Positions 1-8,000 of a stretch of 52,974 nucleotides of DNA are shown piece by piece. Under the pieces are notes generated by a model. It saw only the letters and a program-made list of their open reading frames with translations, had not been told where the DNA came from and searched no databases. Within the stretch, counting starts at the first letter, position 1, and every line of letters begins with the position of its first letter. The position numbers were made by a program, and so were the translations under genes. Source of the stretch: Akkermansia muciniphila (GTDB lineage: Bacteria; Verrucomicrobiota; Verrucomicrobiia; Limisphaerales; F1-80-MAGS106); assembly GCA_945865375.1 (NCBI GenBank), contig CAMBEJ010000020.1:1-52974 (forward strand), written 5' to 3'.

Positions 1-83
1 CTCTAATCAATCAAAAACCGGTCCGGGAAGAAGAGACAAAAACCAAGAAGGAAGAAAATATTTCGTCGGAATTTCGAAGAATA

Positions 84-452
84 TCAAACGGATGAAAACG
101 GAATTTCAAACCGCCACTTTTCCCCCACTATCATTCCGCCGCTGACAACCCCGGCCGGTTCCGCTCGCCGCACCTTGAGACGGTATTGGCAGCCTAGATA
201 GCGATGGGTCGCGCCGCTCGCGTAACTAACCGGCATGCGATTGCGGCTCATCTCGGCGAAGGTGGCGCGCTGCCGGATGATCCAGCGCAGGCGCCTGCCG
301 ATTTTAGCTGAGATGTCGGCTTCGGAGGAGTCGCGGGGCGCCGCCAACTCCAGCGTGCCGTCGGGCAGGACACTGATTGCGAGTGTGCCGCGATTTGTCC
401 GACGAAGCGATGCAGGCCCCGCCGGAGTTCGTATGGTGACGGTGTCAGACAT
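84..452 (-). pseudogene. YgjP-type metal-dependent hydrolase, N-terminal fragment
   Basis: The frame opens at ATG 450-452, inside the last codons of hsdR (8 bp overlap), so it is the last gene of the restriction operon. The 122 residues resemble the N-terminal part of the YgjP/DUF45 predicted metallohydrolases: a beta-rich start (GTLAISVLPDGTLELAAP) and the segment SYASGATHRYLGCQYRLKVR. Family members run to roughly 220-240 residues and carry the zinc-binding HExxH motif in the second half; this frame stops at 84 before reaching it, and the 83 bases beyond show no continuation in any frame. YgjP-like genes commonly follow hsdR in type I systems. I infer a truncated, catalytically dead remnant; the exact family call rests on pattern recognition. 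Confidence 0.6.
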
Positions 453-3400
453 CCGACCGGTTGCGCGCTATGCGAAGGATGGACTCGATGATGGCATCCA
501 TCTGGTCGAAGGTGAGCTTTACTCCTTTGTCGCGTTGCAGGCTGAAAAGCAGATCGTCGAGGTCATTGCGCATGTGATTTTGTGTATCGGCGTTTTCCCG
601 CCAGCGCACGATGGCATGCTTCCGGATGATGGCTTCGCTTTCACAAGCGACCTCGGGCAGCAAATCGGCCAAAGGAGGCGCGGGGGCGGCCCTTGATATC
701 TGGGCGTTGTAGGGGACTTGGTCATCATGCACCATGTCGGCGTCGCTGGAAGCGGCCGCGTTGATCGCTGCAGCCGAGGGAGACAACTGACTTTTAAGTT
801 CTCCGAAGAAGGCTTTGGCGAGGTCGCTATGGCGCACCGCTGGCGGCGTATCATCGTGCTGACCGTCACGCACTTTCTCCATGATGGCTGTGACTCGTGT
901 AAGGAGTTCGGCCTCGCTGGTTCGCTGTGCTTTGTAGTCGTCGATGGCTTGCTGGAGGAGGAGTGAAAACTTTCGATAGAAGAACGGGTCTTCCTCCATC
1001 TTTTCCGTAATCGTTTTCTTGGTGCGGTTGGCGATCGTATCGGCTTTGGCTCGGGGCGAGAGGGCCTTGTCCACTTCGGCTTGAAACGCCTCGCGCTCGA
1101 AAATGTTTACCGGGGCGACAACCTGAATGACTTCGTCGGCCTGCAAGTAGGTTGAGAGCATCTTTTGGATCTGCTTCTCATAATCGCGGTAGTCGATTTC
1201 CTCGGCGTAGCGGATTTTTACGGACGCGCGGATTTTCTGAAAGAGAATGGCATCGCGTTTGTATCGCTCCACCTTGGCGGGATCGGCGGTGTTCAGCCAG
1301 GTGAGGGTGGACAGACCGATCTTGAGCAGACGGCTGAAGCGGGAAACACGGGTGTAGAACTCCTCGCGTTTGAGTGGCTCTTCGAGGGCGAGGACGTAGG
1401 CTTCATCGTCCCGTTTGTTCGGCACATCGCGGAACAGGTCCCACACGGCATCGTGAGCAGCCGGAAGCTGCTTTAGTTCCTCCCGAACATCGGTGAGCGC
1501 GCCCTCAAGGTCCTCGGGATCGAAGAGCTGACCGGCCAGTTTGCCGTAGAGTTCAAGGGCATCGTGCAGTTCGCCGATGACGCCGTGATAGTCGATGATG
1601 TAGCCGTAATCCTTGCCGGGATGGAGACGATTCACGCGGGCGATGGCTTGCAGGAGCGTGTGTTCTTTAAGGCTGCGGGTGATGTAAAGCACGACGTTGC
1701 GCGGGGCGTCGAACCCGGTGAGCAACTTGTCCACAACGATGATGATCTCGGGGGTGTCGCCCTTCTTAAATGCCTCGATGATATTGCGGTTGTAATCCTT
1801 CTCGTTGCCGTGTTTCGCCATCTGGATTTTCCAGAATGTTTGCACGTTCTCGTCAGCGCCGGCATCGCCTTCGCCCTCGCGGTCGTCAGGTGCGGAGATG
1901 AGGACTTCGGATGTGACTTTGCCGATCTGATCGAGGTGGCTCTTGATGAGCAGGGCCTCGCGTTTGCCGCCGGCAGTGAGCTGGCCTTTGAAAACATCGC
2001 CCTGCCAGGTTTGCTCGAAGTGCCGGGAAACGTTCCAAGCGATGAGATAGAGACGGCTGTCGATGCGGGTGAGTTCGTCGCGTGAGGCGAACTTGCGCTT
2101 TAGGTCGGCCTTTTGCTGAACGGTCAGCCCTTCGCAAAGTTCTTCGAACATGCGATCAACGGCTTTCCGGTTCACGTCCTGGCTGACATGGCGGCCTTCG
2201 TAGAGCAGGGGAACGACGGCCTTGTCGGCGACCGCATCGCGGATGGTGTAGGGCGGCTCGATGATGCCGCCGAATTTCTGGGCGGTGTTTTTTTCCTTCT
2301 TCATCAGCGGCGTGCCGGTGAAGCCAATGAAGCAGGCGTTCGGAAGCGCCTTCATCATACGGATGTTCGCCTCGCCGTATTGCGATCGGTGGCTCTCGTC
2401 CACGAGCACGAACAGATCCGCGTTGAGGTTACGAAGGGAGTCGTTGGCCTTGGCGGCGGCGCCGAACTTATCGAGGACGGTGGTGATAACGGACACGCGG
2501 TCATCCTCCAGTAACTCGATGAGGTGGCGTCCGGTCTTGGCCTGCTCGGGCTCCTTGCCGCACTGGTGAAAGGTTTTCCAAATCTGCTCGTCGAGGTCGA
2601 TGCGGTCCGTGACGAGGACAATCCGGGGATTGGGGATCGAGGGATCGAGCGCCAGCGCTTTCGCCAGCATGACCATGGTGAGCGATTTGCCGGAGCCTTG
2701 GGTGTGCCAGATGACACCGCCCCGGCGGCGGCCCCCGGCGTCCTTAAGGCGGATGCGCTCCATCGTCTTGCGGATGGCGAAATACTGCTGGTAGCGCGCG
2801 ATTTTACGCACGGTGCCGCCCTCGTCGAAAAGCGTGAACTGACGGGCGATCTCGATCAGTCGCTCGGGGCGACAGAGCGCATGGAGGATTTTGTCCTGGC
2901 CGGTGATCTCGCGCGGGCCAGCGGCGGCGAGCCCTTCGAAATAAGAGCGAGCGTAGGTGAATTCTCCGGTGAAAAGTTTGTCGTGGTCCTCGCGCCGCGG
3001 CGGAAGGGCGAGCAGCGCGTTTATCTCCCGCGTCGGATCGTGCATCTCCTTCCACTCGCCCCAGAATTTTTGGGACGTCCCGGTGGTGCCATAGCGGCCG
3101 TCGTCCTTGTTCAAGGCGACGAGCACGGAGGCGTAGGTGTAGAGGTGGGGAATCTCACCTTCCTCCTGATTGCGGAGGTGTTGTTTGATGGCGGCGAGCA
3201 GGGCATCTTTCTCGTCACGGCGCTTGCATTCGATGACGACAAAGGGGATGCCGTTGACGAAACACACGATGTCCGGGCGTCGGGTCTCGTGACTGGCGGT
3301 GCGGGCGACTTTGAATTCGGCGGTGACGTGGAACGTGTTGTTGCGCGGATACTCCCAATCGATGAACCGCAGACTGCGTCCCTTGGTTTCTCCCTCGATG

Positions 3401-3726
3401 GTTTGATCGATACTTACGCCAAGGGCCAGGAAGTCGTAGAGTTTTTCGCTGGTGCGACACAGACCGTCGAAGGGAACGGAGCGCAGTTTTTCGATGGCTT
3501 GGGCTATGGCTTCGTCTGTGAACGGAATCTCACGACCCTTGGTACACACGCGGTTCATGCGGCGAAGTTGATTGGTGAGCACGCCCTCCAGCAAAACACT
3601 GCCCAGCTTGCCCCGACGCTCGACCGCAACCTCCTCGGGGTTCAAGTAAGCGAAGCCGAGCTGCTGCAGAAACTGAATCGCTGGAATCTGGCTGACGTGC
3701 GATTCGAAGAAGTCTGGTGTGTTCAT
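445..3726 (-). CDS. hsdR: Type I restriction endonuclease R subunit
   Basis: Motor and nuclease subunit of a type I restriction complex; with HsdM2S it translocates and cuts unmodified DNA. I use ATG 3724-3726 (MNTPDFFESHV, 1093 aa); the frame stays open upstream, but the extra 40 residues would overlap the TOPRIM gene ending at 3744 and look unlike the family. Visible motifs: an N-terminal PD-(D/E)xK nuclease core (RPDIVCF around residue 150, IECKR around 166-169), QYFAIRK near 314, Walker A HTQGSGKS near 341, DEAD-type LVDESHRSQ near 441, motif III FIGFTGTPL, and the motif VI stretch ARVNRLHPGKDYGYIIDYHG. Length is typical for HsdR. It lies 17 bp downstream of the TOPRIM gene and overlaps the YgjP fragment. 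No frameshift or motif loss is visible, so it should be functional. Confidence 0.95.
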   Translation of the reverse strand: MNTPDFFESHVSQIPAIQFLQQLGFAYLNPEEVAVERRGKLGSVLLEGVLTNQLRRMNRVCTKGREIPFTDEAIAQAIEKLRSVPFDGLCRTSEKLYDFLALGVSIDQTIEGETKGRSLRFIDWEYPRNNTFHVTAEFKVARTASHETRRPDIVCFVNGIPFVVIECKRRDEKDALLAAIKQHLRNQEEGEIPHLYTYASVLVALNKDDGRYGTTGTSQKFWGEWKEMHDPTREINALLALPPRREDHDKLFTGEFTYARSYFEGLAAAGPREITGQDKILHALCRPERLIEIARQFTLFDEGGTVRKIARYQQYFAIRKTMERIRLKDAGGRRRGGVIWHTQGSGKSLTMVMLAKALALDPSIPNPRIVLVTDRIDLDEQIWKTFHQCGKEPEQAKTGRHLIELLEDDRVSVITTVLDKFGAAAKANDSLRNLNADLFVLVDESHRSQYGEANIRMMKALPNACFIGFTGTPLMKKEKNTAQKFGGIIEPPYTIRDAVADKAVVPLLYEGRHVSQDVNRKAVDRMFEELCEGLTVQQKADLKRKFASRDELTRIDSRLYLIAWNVSRHFEQTWQGDVFKGQLTAGGKREALLIKSHLDQIGKVTSEVLISAPDDREGEGDAGADENVQTFWKIQMAKHGNEKDYNRNIIEAFKKGDTPEIIIVVDKLLTGFDAPRNVVLYITRSLKEHTLLQAIARVNRLHPGKDYGYIIDYHGVIGELHDALELYGKLAGQLFDPEDLEGALTDVREELKQLPAAHDAVWDLFRDVPNKRDDEAYVLALEEPLKREEFYTRVSRFSRLLKIGLSTLTWLNTADPAKVERYKRDAILFQKIRASVKIRYAEEIDYRDYEKQIQKMLSTYLQADEVIQVVAPVNIFEREAFQAEVDKALSPRAKADTIANRTKKTITEKMEEDPFFYRKFSLLLQQAIDDYKAQRTSEAELLTRVTAIMEKVRDGQHDDTPPAVRHSDLAKAFFGELKSQLSPSAAAINAAASSDADMVHDDQVPYNAQISRAAPAPPLADLLPEVACESEAIIRKHAIVRWRENADTQNHMRNDLDDLLFSLQRDKGVKLTFDQMDAIIESILRIARNRSDV

Positions 3727-3743
3727 GGCTTGCCTGACATCTA

Positions 3744-4403
3744 TTATGGCGAAGCCGGTGCGGTGCGGATCGCGGCAAGAAACGTTCCAAAGCTGGGTGA
3801 TTTGTTGCGTTCGACGTCCATGTGTGGACTGATTTCTCGCGCCCATCGTGATTTTTCAGCACCGGCGACGCGATAGCCTTGGCCGCCCAATGATTTTGCG
3901 CCGCCAGGGTAGACTGGATCGGCGAGCAATTCCCATGTTCCGCAGATAGAGTCGTTTTTGTAATTATTGAGGACCCCTTCCTTTGCCTTAGGAAAGGCCG
4001 CTTTGATCGCTGGTATATCGCCCAAGAGCCACGCCTCGCCCTCCTCGACGGCCAAACAAAATGCCGTGTCGGGCGGCTGGAGGATTTGGGCTAACAGACC
4101 GTGTAGTTCATTCGTGAATGTTTTTAAATCACGATCATCGAGATCGCACACCACGATGATGGCGGATGGATAGATCTTGCCATATTTGGCGAAAGTTCTC
4201 CCGAACCCGGTGAGAAGACGAGGCAACTGGTCGAGCAGGATGCGTTTTTCCGGGTCTGTTTGTGGATTCAGGCCTTTTGGGATATGGCCAATGCCCTTGT
4301 AAGGATGGACTTCAAAGGTATGTGGGTCTCCTATGATTTTTGGCACGACGATATCGAGCATAGCTTTGCCCGACTGGTCTTCGACGAGAATGGCGAAGTG
4401 CAT
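3744..4403 (-). CDS. TOPRIM-like protein, partner of the upstream AAA ATPase
   Basis: A 219 aa protein starting ATG 4401-4403, 5 bp after the ATPase stop, so almost certainly co-translated with it. The N-terminus has the TOPRIM signature in reduced form: a hydrophobic strand ending in Glu (FAILVEDQ, E8) and, after a second strand, an acidic DxD cluster (IIVVCDLDDRD, D87/D89). Known ATPase plus TOPRIM pairs are the OLD-like class, the RloA/RloB genes first noticed inside type I restriction loci, and the AriA/AriB pair of the PARIS defence system; DUF4276 and DUF4435 proteins are the usual TOPRIM partners. I cannot tell which of these it is nearest to. The likely role, by inference, is a nuclease effector released or activated by the ATPase on phage infection. 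The C-terminal third (YRVAGAEKSRWAREISPHMD) is not recognised. Confidence 0.7.
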   Translation of the reverse strand: MHFAILVEDQSGKAMLDIVVPKIIGDPHTFEVHPYKGIGHIPKGLNPQTDPEKRILLDQLPRLLTGFGRTFAKYGKIYPSAIIVVCDLDDRDLKTFTNELHGLLAQILQPPDTAFCLAVEEGEAWLLGDIPAIKAAFPKAKEGVLNNYKNDSICGTWELLADPVYPGGAKSLGGQGYRVAGAEKSRWAREISPHMDVERNKSPSFGTFLAAIRTAPASP

Positions 4404-4408
4404 GAGGC

Positions 4409-5695
4409 TTACTTCCCGTCGAGATAATCGCTATACCAGAGACCGCCGAGCGGGAGGCCCTCCTCCACCAAGGCATTCACTATAGGATGCTCGCTGGCGC
4501 GTCTGATCACGGAAAAACCGTCGTTTCCTTTTTCCAATATCCACACTTCTTCGGGTTTGAGCGCATCCACCAAATAGGGCTGATGCGTGGTGATGAAAAC
4601 TTGGGAAGATTGCTTTTTCGAGGTGGCATAGGTACGAAACTCCGCCACGAGTGATTCGAGGAGTTTATGATATAATCCGTTTTCCGGCTCCTCAATACAG
4701 ATGAAGGGCGGCGGATTGGGATCTTCCAATAGTAGCAGGTAGGCGAAGACCTTGAGCGTGCCGTCGGACATCTCCTGTGCAAAGAATGGGTCGATAAACC
4801 CCTTGCTGTTAAATCGGAGCAGAAGGCGCTTATCGGGGCTTTGTTGGGTTTCGATTTTGTCGATGCCGGGAATGTTTTCCGCGATGCGATCCAGAATGCG
4901 CTGAAAACGTTCCTTGTTATCCCTCTCCATGTATTGGACGACGTTACCTAGATTGTCGCCTTTCACATTAAGCTGCTTCTGCGGCCCGGCCAACGGGAGA
5001 CTGCGTGCGGCGTCGGGGGTAAAATAGCTGAGATACCAGCCCTCGATAAAACGTCGAAAGGCGGCGACGCGAGGATGTTGTTTGAGGGAGCCAAGCGTGG
5101 CGATGCCAAGGCGGCGTTTATCGTCCAATTGCACGACTTCCGTTTCGGGGCTCTCAGTCGTTTCGGCATCCTCTATGAGGCGTTCAACGCTTACTCCTGG
5201 CTCGTCGGGGTCCAGTTGTTTACTGGCGATGGCAGTATCACCTTTCCACGCGACGCCTTTGCCGTTTTGGAGCCAGAGAAACGAGAGAGGGCGGCCAGTA
5301 TTTTGGTTTTTCCGCCGTTGACGCAACCGCTCGCGCAGAACGTAAGGGCGGCCGGCCTCGTCTAGATCAATCGCCAGCTCATAGGTAATCGGCCGATCAT
5401 TGCCTTCGCCACGATAATACACCTCGAACTCGATGGGGCCGGTTTGGCCGCGCGAACGGATGCGCTCAAAGCCACCGCGCCCGCGCGCGTCGCAAGCCTC
5501 CTCCACACCCTGTTTGAGGCAATCGGCGAGAAAGCCGAAGGCGTCGAAGAGGCTGGATTTCCCCACACCATTCTTGCCGATGACCACGCTCATAGGACTA
5601 AGCGGAGCGTTGCTATTGGCGTTCCAGAATTTGCCCATTTGCACGGCATGCAGGGCGCGATAATTGCGAACTTTGAAGCCTTCAAGTTTAGGCAT
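4409..5695 (-). CDS. AAA (ABC-type) ATPase of an RloA/AriA-like defence pair
   Basis: A 428 aa ATPase of the AAA_21/OLD-like ABC-ATPase class. It opens with a strand typical of these proteins (LEGFKVRNYRALHAVQMGKF), followed by Walker A GKNGVGKS at residues 40-47. Near the C-terminus are the signature region (QEMSDGTLKVFAYLLLL), Walker B with the catalytic acidic pair (ICIEEPENGLYHKLL) and the H-loop (VFITTHQPYLVDAL). The middle 250 residues form the insert expected for a lid or coiled coil. There is no nuclease or TOPRIM domain in this chain; that function is supplied by the next gene, 5 bp downstream. It lies 86 bp after hsdS within the type I operon. Probable role, inferred from ATPase/TOPRIM pairs: phage sensing or self-recognition that unleashes the partner. 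Confidence 0.8.
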   Translation of the reverse strand: MPKLEGFKVRNYRALHAVQMGKFWNANSNAPLSPMSVVIGKNGVGKSSLFDAFGFLADCLKQGVEEACDARGRGGFERIRSRGQTGPIEFEVYYRGEGNDRPITYELAIDLDEAGRPYVLRERLRQRRKNQNTGRPLSFLWLQNGKGVAWKGDTAIASKQLDPDEPGVSVERLIEDAETTESPETEVVQLDDKRRLGIATLGSLKQHPRVAAFRRFIEGWYLSYFTPDAARSLPLAGPQKQLNVKGDNLGNVVQYMERDNKERFQRILDRIAENIPGIDKIETQQSPDKRLLLRFNSKGFIDPFFAQEMSDGTLKVFAYLLLLEDPNPPPFICIEEPENGLYHKLLESLVAEFRTYATSKKQSSQVFITTHQPYLVDALKPEEVWILEKGNDGFSVIRRASEHPIVNALVEEGLPLGGLWYSDYLDGK

Positions 5696-5781
5696 GAGAG
5701 ATTTGGGTTGGCGCAGTTGTTAAAGTGGTGGGCGACTGGAAGGAAAAAAATGAAACTCAAGCGGTGTCGGAGCGAGGTGCA

Positions 5782-6960
5782 TCATGGCGATACCCTCACT
5801 TTTCCGGTGAGGAGGAGCTGCATCAGACCGCGTTTTTGGTGATCGATGGCGGCGCGTTGCTGGCGAAGGAGGCGGAGTTCGGCGTCGGCGGTGGAGAGGA
5901 TGGCGGCGATGGCGCGTTGTTCTTCAACCGGCGGCAAGGGGAATTTGAAATAACCGAGGTCGTCGAACCAGATACGAATCCGGACACTCCCGTTACCGGC
6001 GGTGCCGACGAAATCAGCCGAAATGGCGGCGCGACGGACGTGATTTAGGTAATCCGACAGCAACAGAGATCCCCTCGTCCGGAACACCACGTAATCGGGA
6101 CTCACCATGACCGGATCGTCCTTTTCCCAGCGGGCGATGTAGCCGATGTTGATTCGCATGGGATCGTACGCAAACCAGCCGCGCTCCACGATCTGGCAGC
6201 GATTGATCGTCGATCCCTGCACGTTTTCCCTCATAGGGACCATGCCCTCGGCCTTGGTAACTGCGTAGAGGCGAGTGCGATCAAGCTTTTGCCCGTTGCG
6301 AATGCTGCACTCATCTGCGACTTCAGAAAGCTCTACGCGCTTCCATGGTTTACCGAATCCCGGCAGGCGGCGTTGGCCGGTGAGGAGTTGTTGCATGAGG
6401 CCCTGTTTGCGGCGACCCTTGGCGGCGATGAGGGCGTCGAGTTTCTCCAGCGCCTCGTCCCACGTGCCGAGGATGTCGGCGATCTTTTGCTGCTCTGCCA
6501 CATTTTTTGGCGCTGCAATTACCAAATTTTCGACATCCGATGCGCTGAGTGCAGGATAGTTTGATCCTGCGATCAATCGAGCGACTTGAAGAGTAAGCTT
6601 TCCACCAAAAAGCGACTGATACAGAAACGTGCCTGCGCAATGCTTCTTCGGGGACAAAACCGCGAAACCTGTGGATACTATAGTGTGACTAGGTTCGTCT
6701 TTAATAATAGCGAAACCTTGAAGATTTGGCCGAACAAGTGACATGATCACATCGCCCTTGGACACAAGACGACGAGCTCGCGATGGGGACTCTGAGAATG
6801 TGACTGTATCCTTCGGCCAATCAATCTGCCCCTTGTTGACGCACGAAATGTCAATGTATCGGAAAGCGTATGCCTTAGGCGTGTTTGCCGGTAATGCCCG
6901 AGGATTGATCTCAGCAAGTTCAGCGACCTCCTCCCAGTGCCAACCTTTTGGGAGCTTCAT
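5782..6960 (-). CDS. hsdS: Type I restriction specificity subunit, two TRDs
   Basis: DNA sequence-recognition subunit shared by methylation and cleavage complexes. Start ATG 6958-6960 (MKLPKGWHWEEVAELAEINP, 392 aa) overlaps the RhuM stop by 4 bp (ATGA); the frame is open further upstream but that part is a shadow of the RhuM gene. The layout is canonical: first target recognition domain about residues 1-150, then a conserved helix ending in RKQGLMQQLLTGQRRLPGF, a second recognition domain starting WKRVELSEVADECSIRNG, and a second helix ending QKRGLMQLLLTGKVRVSP. The two matching LM-LLTG repeats show an intact circularly organised HsdS. Both halves contain the usual PPxxEQ turns (NVAEQQKIADIL, PVEEQRAIAAIL). 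A second, half-size HsdS-like protein is encoded upstream of hsdM. Confidence 0.93.
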   Translation of the reverse strand: MKLPKGWHWEEVAELAEINPRALPANTPKAYAFRYIDISCVNKGQIDWPKDTVTFSESPSRARRLVSKGDVIMSLVRPNLQGFAIIKDEPSHTIVSTGFAVLSPKKHCAGTFLYQSLFGGKLTLQVARLIAGSNYPALSASDVENLVIAAPKNVAEQQKIADILGTWDEALEKLDALIAAKGRRKQGLMQQLLTGQRRLPGFGKPWKRVELSEVADECSIRNGQKLDRTRLYAVTKAEGMVPMRENVQGSTINRCQIVERGWFAYDPMRINIGYIARWEKDDPVMVSPDYVVFRTRGSLLLSDYLNHVRRAAISADFVGTAGNGSVRIRIWFDDLGYFKFPLPPVEEQRAIAAILSTADAELRLLRQQRAAIDHQKRGLMQLLLTGKVRVSP

Positions 6961-8000
6961 TTCCCGTCCTCCGGCTTCTTCCCTGTCTTCTTCTTCGGCC
7001 GCTCCAGTTGCTTCGCCTTCTTCACGGCTTCGTCGAAATCCTGCTCCACGGGCGATGGCTGGGTGTCGAGCAGGTGCTGATATTTTTCGTATTCCTGCTC
7101 GGCTTTCAGGCGAGCGGCTTCGGCAGTGATCGTGCCGGCGTGGGTGAGAATCTCGTGGTCGCTGATCTGGAGGAACTGGTCCAGCTTCTTGATCCAGTCC
7201 TGCATCGTCATGGGCCTGCGGTTCATCGCCTGCAGCTCCGCAAATTCGAGGTAGATGGTGACGATGCGATTGAGCTGATCGATTTCCTCGGCGGACAGGT
7301 AGTTTTTGGCAATGGCGACATCGGCTTTTCGCGGTCTCACCTGTCCCTTGGGCCATGACGTAAGTCCGGCGTTCGGTTTGTTGGCATCGGAGCGATCACG
7401 AATCACCTCCGCGGACGTGTGGCCGTGCGCGGCCCAGTGCATCTTGTTTTGCACGATGGCGAAGAACTGCTGCGAGGGCTCGGCGCGCGGGTCGTAGTCG
7501 ACGCTGGTTGCGTAGATTTCGAGGACCTTGCGCCAGAATTCCTTTTCCGACGACCGGATGTCGCGGATGCGGGCGAGGAGCTGATCGAAGTAGTTGCTGC
7601 CCTTGCCTTGCTTGAATTTCTCGTCGTTGAGGACAAAACCCTTTACGAGGTAGTCGCGGAGCTGCTGGGTGGCCCAGATGCGGAACTGGACGCCGCGATG
7701 GCATTTTACGCGGTAACCGACGGAAATGATGACATCGAGAGAGTAGTGCTCGATGTTGCGGATGACCTCACGGGCACCCTCTTTTTGAACCGTGGCAAAA
7801 TTTGCCACGGTTGCCCCTGGCTTCAGTTCAGCCTCTGAAAATACGTTTTTGATGTGCTTGAGGATAACGGACTTATCGCGCTGGAAGAGCTCGCCGATCT
7901 GCCCGGCGGAGAGCCAGACGGTTTCGTTGACGAGCCGCACATCCACCCGCGTCTGCCCGTCTTCGGTCTGAAAAAGAATGATTTCGCCGGGGTCGTTCAT
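6957..8000 (-). CDS. rhuM: RhuM family protein
   Basis: A 347 aa protein of the Virulence_RhuM family, found inserted between hsdM and hsdS in many type I loci. Start ATG 7998-8000 overlaps the hsdM stop by 4 bp, and its own stop overlaps hsdS by 4 bp, so all three genes are translationally coupled. The N-terminal ~130 residues are the conserved core: a winged-helix-like start (VRLVNETVWLSAGQIGELF), then HIKNVFSEAEL, then ISVGYRVKCHRGVQFRIWAT followed by LRDYLVKGFVLN. The C-terminal half (QLNRIVTIYLEFAELQAMNR, then MTMQDWIKKLDQFL) resembles the helical portion of Fic/DOC-like relatives but lacks a recognisable Fic motif. Function is unproven; a regulatory or accessory DNA-binding role in restriction is inferred from location. 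Confidence 0.88.
   Translation of the reverse strand: MNDPGEIILFQTEDGQTRVDVRLVNETVWLSAGQIGELFQRDKSVILKHIKNVFSEAELKPGATVANFATVQKEGAREVIRNIEHYSLDVIISVGYRVKCHRGVQFRIWATQQLRDYLVKGFVLNDEKFKQGKGSNYFDQLLARIRDIRSSEKEFWRKVLEIYATSVDYDPRAEPSQQFFAIVQNKMHWAAHGHTSAEVIRDRSDANKPNAGLTSWPKGQVRPRKADVAIAKNYLSAEEIDQLNRIVTIYLEFAELQAMNRRPMTMQDWIKKLDQFLQISDHEILTHAGTITAEAARLKAEQEYEKYQHLLDTQPSPVEQDFDEAVKKAKQLERPKKKTGKKPEDGK

Noticed and set aside
2524-3876. Long plus-strand open frame of 450 codons
   Set aside because: It lies antisense to hsdR, which has all catalytic motifs; the translation has no family features and reflects GC-rich codon bias.
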